Assembly (NCBI GenBank): GCA_015152515.1
Contig: SUTV01000004.1
Coordinates: forward strand, 1-64,000
Reading direction: 5' to 3'
DNA: 64,000 bases
From: Cyanobacteria bacterium SIG29
GTDB lineage: Bacteria; Cyanobacteriota; Vampirovibrionia; Gastranaerophilales; Gastranaerophilaceae
Below are positions 1 through 9,198 of this stretch, one piece after another (the first letter of the stretch is position 1; each line of letters opens with the position of its first letter). Below the pieces are notes generated by a model that was given only the letters and a program-made list of their open reading frames with translations, was not told the DNA's origin and searched no databases. The position numbers were made by a program, and so were the translations under genes.

Positions 1-96
1 CTCTGCTCACAACTCGCTGAACCCAAAACGGGGGTTCTGCGTCTTCCCCCAATAAATAAAGATAGTTTATGTCATAAGTCAAAACTATTTTTTAAT

Positions 97-176
97 GTCG
101 ATGGGGGGACTTGAACCCCCACAGCGTTAGCCACATGCACCTCAAGCATGCGTGTCTACCATTCCACCACATCGAC
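97..176 (-). tRNA. tRNA-Leu (anticodon GAG)
   Basis: Minus strand gtcgatg...catcgac acceptor stem, GGTTCAAGTCC T-arm, long variable region, anticodon loop CTTGAGGTG; no encoded CCA. Confidence 0.9.
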
Positions 177-236
177 AAGGTTTTTCTAATCTTAATAGAT
201 TTTGATTTTTTTTACAATATAAAATAAAATAAAAAT

Positions 237-845
237 ATGAATTATATTTGGTATTTTTTAATCGCAATTTCTATAATATTCGGCGCAATTAATGGCACCT
301 TAAATGAAGTTGCAAATGCTATTTTTTCCGGCACACAACTAGCAATTAAAATAATTCTAACCCTGCTTGGAATTATGACTTTTTGGCTTGGGATTATGAA
401 AATAGCAGAAAAATCAGGCATAGTTGAATGGCTATCAAAATTATTAACACCAATTGCAAAACTGATTTTCCCAGAATTACCTAAAAACAGTCCAATTATA
501 GGTGATGTTGCAATGAATTTTTCTGCAAACGCACTAGGTTTAGCAAATGCAGCAACACCAATTGGAATAAAAGCTATTGAAGGTATGCAAGAAATAAATA
601 AAGACAAATCAACCGCATCTGATTCTATGTGTACACTTCTAGCAATGAATACAGCTGGTTTCCAACTAATACCGGCAACAGTTATTGCTCTTTTAGCGGC
701 AAATGGGTGCGAAAGACCAACAGAAATTATAATTCCAACATTGATTGTTACCTCAACTGCATTTATATCTGCAATTATAATAGCAAAAATTTTCAAAAGA
801 ATTTTCCCACCTCAACAAGTTAGCGAGGTAGAAAATGCCGATTAA
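237..845 (+). CDS. spmA: Spore maturation protein A-like (nucleoside recognition/Gate domain membrane protein)
   Basis: Hydrophobic; SpmA-like 'GDVAMNFSANALGLANAATPIGIKAIEGMQEIN'; adjacent to spmB. Confidence 0.88.
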   Translation: MNYIWYFLIAISIIFGAINGTLNEVANAIFSGTQLAIKIILTLLGIMTFWLGIMKIAEKSGIVEWLSKLLTPIAKLIFPELPKNSPIIGDVAMNFSANALGLANAATPIGIKAIEGMQEINKDKSTASDSMCTLLAMNTAGFQLIPATVIALLAANGCERPTEIIIPTLIVTSTAFISAIIIAKIFKRIFPPQQVSEVENAD

Positions 846-1374
846 AGAAATTATTGATTTAATATCACTTTGGGCGCTACCAGCTATTATTCTAATAATT
901 TTAACAGTAGCAATTTTTAGAAAAGTTCCTATCTATGAAGCATTCATAGACGGTGCAAAAAATGGAGTAAAAGTTACAGGGAATATTATTCCCTACTTAG
1001 TAGCTATAATTGTTGCTATTTCAATGTTAAGAGCATCTGGCGCTATCGATTCATTAGCAACATTGTGTTGTGGTTTTTTAGAAAAAATCAATTTACCTGC
1101 AGATGTTCTTCCTCTTGCTTTTGTTCGTTCATTGTCAGGAAGCGCAGCTGTTGGCGTATTTTCAGACATTTTAGCGAACAATGATGTAAATTCTTACACA
1201 TCAAAACTATCAGCAATTATGCTTGGAAGTAGCGAAACCACGTTTTATGTACTAACTGTTTATTTTGGTGCCGTTGGAATAAAAAAATACCGATACGCAC
1301 TTTTAACAGGCTTATCTGCAGACCTTATTGGAATAATTATGGCAATTATTGTTGCAAGATTTTTCTTTGCTTAA
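835..1374 (+). CDS. spmB: Spore maturation protein B-like
   Basis: Overlaps spmA; 'RSLSGSAAVGVFSDIL...GSSETTFYVLTVYFGAVGIKKYRYAL' typical of SpmB. Confidence 0.88.
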   Translation: MPIKEIIDLISLWALPAIILIILTVAIFRKVPIYEAFIDGAKNGVKVTGNIIPYLVAIIVAISMLRASGAIDSLATLCCGFLEKINLPADVLPLAFVRSLSGSAAVGVFSDILANNDVNSYTSKLSAIMLGSSETTFYVLTVYFGAVGIKKYRYALLTGLSADLIGIIMAIIVARFFFA

Positions 1375-1385
1375 AACAACAAGGT

Positions 1386-2825
1386 TTAAAAATCGTTTAA
1401 TTGATTAATATACGATTTAACAACAAATGAATTTTTCGCAAAAACATTACCTACTTTGTCATAAAAGGCATCACTTTTTTGAACAGCTTTTAAATCGGCA
1501 GCTGTAAATATTTTAGATAATTCAAACAAATTACCATCACGCAAATCATTAGCAACTTTATAAAGTCTTTTTTCTTTTTCTTCATCAGTTTTTATTTCAC
1601 TACTGTTTGTATAACCAAGCCATTCATGATTTTTTATAATAGAATACAATTTTTCAGACTCTTCTTCTGAAAGATTAAATTTTTTAGCGATAAAAAATGC
1701 GTCAAAAGCACTTTCACGCGCATGTTGTTTATCTTTAATGGCTTCCGTTTTGTTACTATCATGCAACAAAGCAGATAATAACATTATTTTTTTATCACTT
1801 TCATCTAACTGTCTATACTCTGGCTGTTGAGCAATTTTTTGTACTACTTTTAAAGAATGTTTAAACACATCAAATTCATGAGTTCCATGCTGTTGCCTAT
1901 CTATTTGAGTTCTTAATTCAGGACATACAGATAAAATATGATTAATGTATTTTTCTAAATTTTTATTAGAACAAGAAACATAATTATCTTGAGAAAACTT
2001 AATTACATTAGAACGCAATTTTTCAACCACAGCTCTTGTTTTTGCTTCTTCAATATTAATCAATTTATTTTCATCATTTGAATTTGTAGGATAACCAACA
2101 ATAATATATTTATTTTGTTCTTTTGGATGAGATTTTAACTCAAACCCAAAATAATCAAATACTTTTTGCCTTTCCTTTTCTGTTAAATCTTTTACACTTG
2201 AAAAAACATCCTCGATGAAAGCATCTTTTGAATAATCTTGATGTATTTCAATAGCATTAAATTCTTCATCTGAAATATCAGCTAAAATTTCGGACAGTTC
2301 AAATAAAGTAGCATTAAATCTACTTATTTGATTTTGAGTCAATTCATTAGTATTAATACCAATCGAACTAATTAAACCTTTCATTAAAGAAGAATATTCA
2401 TCTTCATTTGTTGGAAAAAGTGGAAAATCTTTCTTTGCGACCTCACTTACAGAAAATAAATCAGAATTATATCTAACTAAAGAATGGAGTGTTGAACGTT
2501 TTTGCAAATAATCTAACTCATTAATATTATTAATGCCATATAAATCAACCAAATCTGAAATGATTTTATAATCAGAAGTAGAATAACTTAAAAGTTTTTC
2601 TTCCCCAATTTTGCTTGTTAATTTAGAAAAATCCTCTTGCGATAAATCTTTTTTCTCGCCAGCAAAACTAACAACAGCCCTGCCATAGCGTTGTAAAGCA
2701 TCAAGAGACGATACTTGAACTTGCTTATTTTCAATTACTTTTTTATTTTGCTTATTTACTTTAATCTTTGAGCTAACAGACTCATTAACATTTTTAAGTC
2801 CATTTAAAGAATTAATATAATCCAA
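1386..2825 (-). CDS. HD-domain protein (putative phosphohydrolase)
   Basis: 'H-(x)n-LLSALLHDSNK' HD motif and downstream 'IIKNHEWLGY'. Confidence 0.6.
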   Translation of the reverse strand: MDYINSLNGLKNVNESVSSKIKVNKQNKKVIENKQVQVSSLDALQRYGRAVVSFAGEKKDLSQEDFSKLTSKIGEEKLLSYSTSDYKIISDLVDLYGINNINELDYLQKRSTLHSLVRYNSDLFSVSEVAKKDFPLFPTNEDEYSSLMKGLISSIGINTNELTQNQISRFNATLFELSEILADISDEEFNAIEIHQDYSKDAFIEDVFSSVKDLTEKERQKVFDYFGFELKSHPKEQNKYIIVGYPTNSNDENKLINIEEAKTRAVVEKLRSNVIKFSQDNYVSCSNKNLEKYINHILSVCPELRTQIDRQQHGTHEFDVFKHSLKVVQKIAQQPEYRQLDESDKKIMLLSALLHDSNKTEAIKDKQHARESAFDAFFIAKKFNLSEEESEKLYSIIKNHEWLGYTNSSEIKTDEEKEKRLYKVANDLRDGNLFELSKIFTAADLKAVQKSDAFYDKVGNVFAKNSFVVKSYINQLNDF

Positions 2826-3033
2826 TTTTCACTCCAGAATTGTATATAAATGTTATCGACATTAATAAAAATTACTTTAATTTTATAGATTACTAGCAAA
2901 AAAATAAAACTTCTGATTTTAAAAAAATAAAAACTCCCTGTTAAAAATTGTATTTTTAACACTTATAATTGTGTTTTTATCCATTTTATATCTTTTTTAT
3001 TTCTATTTTATGACAAAAAACCTATTTTTAAGC

Positions 3034-3060
3034 AAAAAAAAGCCACTTCGTGAGTGGTCT
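3034..3060 (-). terminator. Intrinsic terminator (minus strand)
   Basis: Minus strand gaCCACTcacgaAGTGGcTTTTTTTT: 5-bp stem plus U-tract. Confidence 0.6.
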
Positions 3061-3165
3061 ATTTCTGCATCCTAATGGTCTCTTTTGTGTTTATTATTTA
3101 GGAGTTTATATGTGTTCGGGGTTGTAATATTTCGTTTAGTGTATTACTTACACTTAAATCTTACA
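3040..3165 (-). ncRNA. Candidate small RNA / leader transcript with its own promoter and terminator
   Basis: Minus-strand TTGACA (3198-3193), then CATAAT/TAATAAT ~16-18 nt downstream, ~125-nt non-ORF tract, then hairpin plus T-run. Confidence 0.4.
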
Positions 3166-3170
3166 TTATT

Positions 3171-3198
3171 ATTATGACACATATTAAAAAGATGTCAA
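3171..3198 (-). promoter_or_regulatory. Sigma70-type promoter
   Basis: TTGACA-16-CATAAT (overlapping alternatives ATAATA/TAATAA) on minus strand. Confidence 0.5.
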
Positions 3199-3239
3199 CC
3201 CCTTACTTTTTGCAATATTAAGTTTTTTTAAGTCGGATT

Positions 3240-4781
3240 TTAACAACCAGCTAAAAGTCTTTCGTATTCAGCTTTTAAGAACTTTTCATCCCGAGAATGT
3301 TCTATAAAATCCCACACTAAATCTTCAAAATTTTGTTCATTTAAAGCATATTTATCTGAACATGGTAATTTTTTTGCTTCAAAAAATTCTTTATAAACAG
3401 ATTTAAAAGCACCTAAACTGCCACCTTGCTTATAAACTTCAATTAAATATGGAGTTAATTTATCATCGCCCCTCGATAAAAGAGACTGGATATAATCCCA
3501 CTTTACACTACCAGTTCTTGCTTTAACACCAATTTTTGCAAATTGTTTTTTAATATATTCATTTTTCTTTTCAAGAGCTTTTGTATCTTCTCTTTTTGCA
3601 TATTGAAAAGGAGTATGAGCTTTTGGCACAAAAGTTGAAAAACTAGGAATTAAATTAAATGTTTTATATTTTTGTTTAATTTCCTTGCATAAATCAACAA
3701 ACGCATCTAAATCTTCATAAGTTTCTGTTGGAAGCCCTAATATTCCATACATTTTTAGACCAGAAAAACCATGCGCAACCATTTTATCAACAACACCTAA
3801 AATATCTTGTTTTGTTAATTGTTTATTTATAACTTTTCTTAATCTATCACTACCTGCTTCAATCGCAATTGTAGCAGTTCTTTGTCCACATTTACGCAAC
3901 ATTTCTAATGTCTTATCAGAAACATAATCTGCTCTTAAAGATGAAACTGTAACTTCTAACTCCATTCCAGAATCAACTTTATCAATAATGTATTGGCAAA
4001 TATCATCTATTCTTGGATGAGCACAAATCAAAGCACCTAACAAAGCAATTTTATTTGTATATTTTAAACCCAATTCAATTTTTTCAATTATTTCTTCATA
4101 AGAACAGAACCTAACTGGTCTATTAATAAAAGAAGTCAAACAAAAAGCGCAACTCTGTGAACATCCACGCTCCACCTCAATAATAAAAGTATTAGCAAAA
4201 AAACAATTCTCTGTAAGAATTGGAGTAGAAACACAAGACAACTTTTGAACAGTTGCTTTTTTAACTTTATTCTTTAGAGAAGGGACATAAACACCTTCAA
4301 TTTTAGTTAAAGCTTCAAGTTTTTCTCTCTTTGATAAATCATCATTTTTTATAACATCAAAAATTTGATTAATCATAGGTTCAGCGTCACCCACCATAAT
4401 AAAATCAAACATTTTTGCATATGGTTCAGGATTAGCTGTTAAAACAGGGCCGCCAGCAAATATTAAAGGAGTTCTTTCGTCTCTATCTTGCGCTAGAAAT
4501 GGTATGTTATATTTTTCTAAAATTGATAACATTCCAAGAAAATCAACTTCAAAAGAAAATGAAAATGAAATCAAATCTACATTTTCAGGTTTTATTTGCG
4601 TTTTTTCTGTATCAGTAAAAATTCTTTCTGCATATACACCTTCTATGCAATCAATCATTTTAAATACTGTCAAAAAGCCAAGTGATGACATTCCGAAATT
4701 ATAAACAGTAGGAAATGCACACCAAACATTTATTTTAGTTTCCTGAGTTTTATTTGTCTGATAAAGAAAAACTTCCCCCAT
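3240..4781 (-). CDS. B12-binding-domain radical SAM protein
   Basis: N-terminal cobalamin-binding-like region, 'EVERGCSQSCAFCLTSFINRPVR' CxxxCxxC. Confidence 0.85.
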   Translation of the reverse strand: MGEVFLYQTNKTQETKINVWCAFPTVYNFGMSSLGFLTVFKMIDCIEGVYAERIFTDTEKTQIKPENVDLISFSFSFEVDFLGMLSILEKYNIPFLAQDRDERTPLIFAGGPVLTANPEPYAKMFDFIMVGDAEPMINQIFDVIKNDDLSKREKLEALTKIEGVYVPSLKNKVKKATVQKLSCVSTPILTENCFFANTFIIEVERGCSQSCAFCLTSFINRPVRFCSYEEIIEKIELGLKYTNKIALLGALICAHPRIDDICQYIIDKVDSGMELEVTVSSLRADYVSDKTLEMLRKCGQRTATIAIEAGSDRLRKVINKQLTKQDILGVVDKMVAHGFSGLKMYGILGLPTETYEDLDAFVDLCKEIKQKYKTFNLIPSFSTFVPKAHTPFQYAKREDTKALEKKNEYIKKQFAKIGVKARTGSVKWDYIQSLLSRGDDKLTPYLIEVYKQGGSLGAFKSVYKEFFEAKKLPCSDKYALNEQNFEDLVWDFIEHSRDEKFLKAEYERLLAGC

Positions 4782-5827
4782 TATTTTTCCTCTTCTTTGG
4801 ATTTATGATTAATAGTCTTTAAATATAACTCATCAAACAATGTCAATAATAAAGCAGCAATTGCCGGAGATAAAATAACACCCCATACACCCAAGAATTG
4901 TGCGGCAATTAAAAAAGCAAAAATAATTATCAAAGGATGTAAGTCTAAAAATTTTCCAAAAACATATGGTCTAACAAAATTATTTGAAAACCATTGTGCT
5001 GCCAAATAAATAAGTGCTGTTAAAATAACAACTAACCATCCTTGTTGTGATGCACATAAAATACCCAATATAAATGCTACCGTTGGACCAACGATAGGAA
5101 TAATATCCAATAATCCAGCTATTAAACCTAATAACACAGCATAATCAACTTTCAACAACATTAATCCAATAGCTGTAAAAATAGCAACTGTTGTCATTGA
5201 TAAAATTTGAGCAATAACATATCCACCAACCTTTTTTTCAATGCTAACATATACATCTTTTGCTTTTAATTTAAATTTTGGTGGGAAAATTTTAATTACA
5301 GCATCACGCAATAAATTCTTTTCATACACTAAGTAAAACACAATAACACCCATTGTAATGAAGACAGTAATTGTTTCCATAATAGAAACTGTTATATTTA
5401 TTGATTTACCAACCAAACCTGACGCCATTTGCGAAGATGCATTTGTAACAGAGCTCATATCAACATAATCAAAAACAGGTTTACCCATAATAGTTTTTGC
5501 ACTCAAATATGCCATTGTGCTATCTACAAAGGCTGGCACTTTAGAAATTAATTGATGAATTTCTTGAATTGATATTGAAATTATTGGAATAAAGAATAAA
5601 AGTATAACTAAAATCGTACTTATAATAACTATTGTTGAAGCAAGCCCACGAGAAATATTTTTCACATTGCTCAATTTATCAACAGCCGGTGTTAAAGAAC
5701 AAGCTAAAACAAATGAAGCGAAAGCTAACAATGCAACATTTTTTATTTGACAGATAAAATATATTAAAAATATTGCCATTCCAACAAAAATAATAGTTTT
5801 CAAATTTTCATTTTTATTCCAAAACAT
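4781..5827 (-). CDS. AI-2E family transporter (PerM/YdiK-like)
   Basis: Multi-TM; 'GLIAGLLDIIPIVGPTVAFILG' and 'NNFVRPYVFGKFLDLHPLIIIFAFLIA' typical of the family. Confidence 0.88.
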   Translation of the reverse strand: MFWNKNENLKTIIFVGMAIFLIYFICQIKNVALLAFASFVLACSLTPAVDKLSNVKNISRGLASTIVIISTILVILLFFIPIISISIQEIHQLISKVPAFVDSTMAYLSAKTIMGKPVFDYVDMSSVTNASSQMASGLVGKSINITVSIMETITVFITMGVIVFYLVYEKNLLRDAVIKIFPPKFKLKAKDVYVSIEKKVGGYVIAQILSMTTVAIFTAIGLMLLKVDYAVLLGLIAGLLDIIPIVGPTVAFILGILCASQQGWLVVILTALIYLAAQWFSNNFVRPYVFGKFLDLHPLIIIFAFLIAAQFLGVWGVILSPAIAALLLTLFDELYLKTINHKSKEEEK

Positions 5828-5960
5828 TTAATGCTCCTTTTATTTGCAACAATTATAACATATTTTATTATTAACTTAATAAGCAAGTCAGATTATATCT
5901 AGAGTTTTATCTAAAAATAAACTTATAAAACAAACACCATAAACACCAATATAAAATGGT

Positions 5961-6647
5961 TTATTTTAACATTTTACTAGTACAACCGGCACCATTCATA
6001 TCTGAAGCTGAAGAAGTTGAACAATAAGTATCTTCTGGATAAGTTGTTCCTTTCGCACCCATCGGTTTTAAAGAACCATTATCCATAACCTGAAACATAA
6101 ATAAATCTTTGCCTAACCTATTTGGTTTTTTACCAAAACCATTAACATCAACAGAAATGTACAAAATCTTAGTAACATCATAATTTTCAAGCAAAACAAG
6201 GGTTCCATCTGTTAATACAAACTGCCCATCATCAAAAGGAGACATATAAATTTTAGATTTACCATTATATGTTAAATATTCAGTTTTATTTTTTTTATCA
6301 AACGCCCCATTGTCTTGATTTGGTACACAAGCTGTATTAACATCATCATTTCCCAAACCACAATCAGTCATAACATTAAAATATTTTATCAACTCTGGCT
6401 TTAAAGTATGTGTTCCTTCATAATCAACAGGAGAAAGAGGTATTCCATTTTCAATTTTATATTTATAAAGTACTTGTTGTAAGACTGAAGCATTTTTTTT
6501 CAAGGCTGATTTAATTGCAATATCATTTGTTGAATTATTAAGAGAAGGTATTGTCATAGCAGCCACAACACCAATTATAACCAATGTAATCAATACTTCT
6601 GCTAATGTAAAACCAAAATATTTATTTGTTTTTATCTTTTTATCCAA
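5961..6647 (-). CDS. Type IV pilin / pseudopilin-like protein
   Basis: Prepilin N-terminus 'KYFGFTLAEVLITLVIIGVVAAMTIPSL'. Confidence 0.85.
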   Translation of the reverse strand: MDKKIKTNKYFGFTLAEVLITLVIIGVVAAMTIPSLNNSTNDIAIKSALKKNASVLQQVLYKYKIENGIPLSPVDYEGTHTLKPELIKYFNVMTDCGLGNDDVNTACVPNQDNGAFDKKNKTEYLTYNGKSKIYMSPFDDGQFVLTDGTLVLLENYDVTKILYISVDVNGFGKKPNRLGKDLFMFQVMDNGSLKPMGAKGTTYPEDTYCSTSSASDMNGAGCTSKMLK

Positions 6648-6725
6648 TTTTGACCTGTATATAATAAACTACTTATAAAATGCCACCTTATACCTGTTTT
6701 AAAACATTCGCTTTTTGCTTTAAAC

Positions 6726-7697
6726 TTACTTTCTTTCTCTCAAAACCGCTAAAGCTTCACAATATATTTCAAGTTCTAAATTCAATTCTTTAGCACGTTT
6801 TTCAATATACGAAATTTTTTCATAAATATCTTGTGTAAATTCTGGCTGATGAGTATTATACCAATCTTGCTCAACACTTAAACTAACAGCTTTTACACCA
6901 TTTCTTATAACTTCATCAAACCATAAATCTATTTCTTCATAGCTATCATTAGTGTCAGGAATTAAAATAAATTTAACCATAACTAATTTTTTATCAACTG
7001 CCGCTTTTAGATATTTGCGGATATTTTCCCACACTTTTTTATAAGTTTTAACTTGTTTTATTTTTTCATATGTTTCTTCGCAACCCGAATCTGTCGAAAT
7101 AACAATACTCATAACACCAAGTTTTAAAGCTTTTTCAATAGCTTTAGAATACTTTATGGCAGATGTATTTATTCTTATATTTTTAGCGCCATTATTAACA
7201 AAAATATCTATAAGCTTATCAAAATCATCTAAAATAGTTGGTTCACCACCACCAAAACAAAGACAAGATTCATCAACCTTTTTGATAATACCTTTTTTAA
7301 ACATATCCTTAACTATTGGATATATTTTATATTCTTTAAATTTATTAAAAGCTTTTTTATCATTAGCAGTATAACAATATACGCAATTACAATTACATTT
7401 TGTCCAATGATTAAAGGTGAAGTGATTTACATAATTTTCTTCATCCCAATCTTTTTCAAATAGATAAATACAATCTTTGCAAGCGTCTAAATATTTACCT
7501 TCTTTATGCATTTGTTTAAGCTCTTCTTTTTTTGCAAAAAAAGCTTCCCAATCAAGATTTTTACCATGAAAATCTGAAAACATAGTTGTCTGGTATTCTG
7601 TTTCTCTACCTTGTAAATAGCCATAACAACATAAACGGATTTCATCCGTTCTAAATTCCATACCTCTATTTACCCACTGACAACTTTTATAACGCAT
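6726..7697 (-). CDS. Radical SAM protein with N-terminal Cys-rich domain
   Basis: 'KCNCNCVYCYT' CxxxCxxC, 'GGGEPT'; N-terminal 'LCCYGYL...CKDC'; paralogous to 53104..54144. Confidence 0.8.
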   Translation of the reverse strand: MRYKSCQWVNRGMEFRTDEIRLCCYGYLQGRETEYQTTMFSDFHGKNLDWEAFFAKKEELKQMHKEGKYLDACKDCIYLFEKDWDEENYVNHFTFNHWTKCNCNCVYCYTANDKKAFNKFKEYKIYPIVKDMFKKGIIKKVDESCLCFGGGEPTILDDFDKLIDIFVNNGAKNIRINTSAIKYSKAIEKALKLGVMSIVISTDSGCEETYEKIKQVKTYKKVWENIRKYLKAAVDKKLVMVKFILIPDTNDSYEEIDLWFDEVIRNGVKAVSLSVEQDWYNTHQPEFTQDIYEKISYIEKRAKELNLELEIYCEALAVLRERK

Positions 7698-7744
7698 AAA
7701 AATACCTCTTTAATTATTTTACATAATAGAGGGACTATAAGCAA

Positions 7745-7823
7745 CTGGATTACTTCGTCATTTTATTCCTCGTAATGACATAAAGCCGTCATTGCGAGTA
7801 AATTTATTTGCGTGGCAATCCAG
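7745..7823. repeat. Palindromic intergenic repeat (MITE-like, 'CTGGATT...CGTCATTGCGAG...AATCCAG' type)
   Basis: Terminal inverted ends CTGGATT/AATCCAG with internal cgtaatgac/cgtcattgcgag. Confidence 0.7.
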
Positions 7824-7877
7824 AAAGCAAGACATTTATAATGACAACTTTGCTCTAAATAAGTTATAATTAGGATT

Positions 7878-8267
7878 ATGAAAAAATTATATCTTTTTAT
7901 TTTATCATTTTTTATTACATTTTTTATGTTTAATATAACTTTTGCATCTGACAACAAAGTAAAAGATAAACTTAAAAAATACAAAGAAACAGAAACTATC
8001 TCATTAGATAATTATCTTTTAAAAATTAAAAATTCAAAAGATAGACAATCCCTTAAAATAAATAAATACGGAGATGTAACATACAAGAAGAAAGTAATAA
8101 TTACTTCAACTGGAGAAACTATTAACAATTTTAATTGTGGAGATTCATATCTTTTGCTAAAAATATACATAGTTGCCAGTGGTGCAAAACCACACAAGGG
8201 ATGTGATGAAAAAAATTATATAGAAAACGGAATATATGGTTTGGGTTGTTACATTGATAGAAAATAA
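7878..8267 (+). CDS. Small secreted hypothetical protein
   Basis: Signal peptide 'MKKLYLFILSFFITFFMFNITFASD'. Confidence 0.55.
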   Translation: MKKLYLFILSFFITFFMFNITFASDNKVKDKLKKYKETETISLDNYLLKIKNSKDRQSLKINKYGDVTYKKKVIITSTGETINNFNCGDSYLLLKIYIVASGAKPHKGCDEKNYIENGIYGLGCYIDRK

Positions 8268-8283
8268 GAAATTTCAATAATGA

Positions 8284-9036
8284 CTATTCTTTATCATTAG
8301 TTAAAAATAGTTCCTTCTCTTTCTGTCTTCTTTTAACTAAACCATTTAAAACGACATATTCACCTGTAATTTTATTTTTTTGCTTTACATATTTATCAAA
8401 ATTAGCAGCAGCACCTTCATAATCACCACTATTCAGTTTTTTAAATACTCCAGAATTTTTAAATGCACCTTCACCAACATTATAAATAAAACTTGCAAGA
8501 GCAATTTTTTGATTACTTGTTAATGGTACTTCTACTTCTTTTAATGGTCTAATATGTGCTTCAAAATCTTTTCTATATAATTCTTCTGCCTTCTCTTTTG
8601 TTATTTTCATTCCTTCTGTAATTAATTTTCCATCAACAGTTCCTGTATGTCCATAACCAATAGTCCAAACATCATTTTTTGTCGGCTTGTAAGCATATTC
8701 ACTAAATTTTTCTTCCGATTGTATAAATTTTCGAGCCTTAGCTAATTCCTCATCAGAAAATTTAATATTATTACTTTTTATTAGTTCTATTTCTTTCGAT
8801 GTTTGTTGCTTATTTTGTTCAAAAAAATTTGATTTTTTATTTCCATAATATTTTTTCATACACTCATCATCAGAACCATACAAAGTATCTGCCCTTTCTT
8901 GCAGTTTATCTGTTTTACTATCACTTGTGCTATGCTAAGCCCCACAAGTTCTATCATACTCACGAACATTTGTACCATCTGCTCTTGTATAACCAGAAAC
9001 AGAATATGTTCCAGCACAATCATTTTCTTTTACCAT
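8284..9036 (-). pseudogene. GH24 (phage-type) lysozyme with in-frame amber codon at 8935-8937; ORF track calls only 8284..8883
   Basis: Lysozyme motifs 'KPTKNDVWTIGYGHT', 'LTSNQKIALASFIYNVGEGAF'. The same frame continues upstream past TAG to an ATG at 9036 preceded by AGGAG. Confidence 0.65.
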
Positions 9037-9093
9037 TCCCTACTCCTTTATATTTACATTATATTGTATAATATAATGTATTTTTATTGTTTA

Positions 9094-9109
9094 TTACAAT
9101 ATGTTGTAA
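9094..9109. promoter_or_regulatory. Palindromic operator-like site TTACAATATGTTGTAA (copy 1)
   Basis: TTACAA-TATG-TTGTAA inverted repeat upstream of the lysozyme gene. Confidence 0.5.
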
Positions 9110-9127
9110 GATTATATTACGATATAT

Positions 9128-9143
9128 TTACAATATGTTGTAA
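9128..9143. promoter_or_regulatory. Palindromic operator-like site TTACAATATGTTGTAA (copy 2)
   Basis: Identical 16-bp palindrome 34 bp from copy 1. Confidence 0.5.
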
Positions 9144-9152
9144 TTAAATACA

Positions 9153-9182
9153 AAAAAAGACACCAAATTGGGTGTCTTTTTG
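9153..9182. terminator. Bidirectional intrinsic terminator
   Basis: aaaaagacaccaaattgggtgtcttttt hairpin. Confidence 0.8.
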
Positions 9183-9198
9183 CATATCTTTTATTTTT

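Noticed and set aside
1-60. GC-rich structured sequence at the left edge (ggggg...ccccc), possible end of an ncRNA
   Set aside because: Truncated by the window and not matched to SRP, tmRNA, RNase P or 6S consensus by eye; cannot be supported.
242-796. 184-aa minus-strand ORF antisense to spmA
   Set aside because: Shadow ORF created by codon bias opposite a clear spmA gene; same reasoning for many other antisense ORFs in the track (e.g. 28107-28310, 30398-30712, 61109-61525).
8935-8937. Genome-wide TAG recoding to explain the lysozyme amber codon
   Set aside because: TAG is used as a normal stop elsewhere (e.g. the HisA-I-E ORF ends with TAG at 21017-21019), so global reassignment is unlikely.
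8284-9143. Prophage
   Set aside because: Only a single lysozyme-like gene and operator-like sites; no structural or terminase genes around it.
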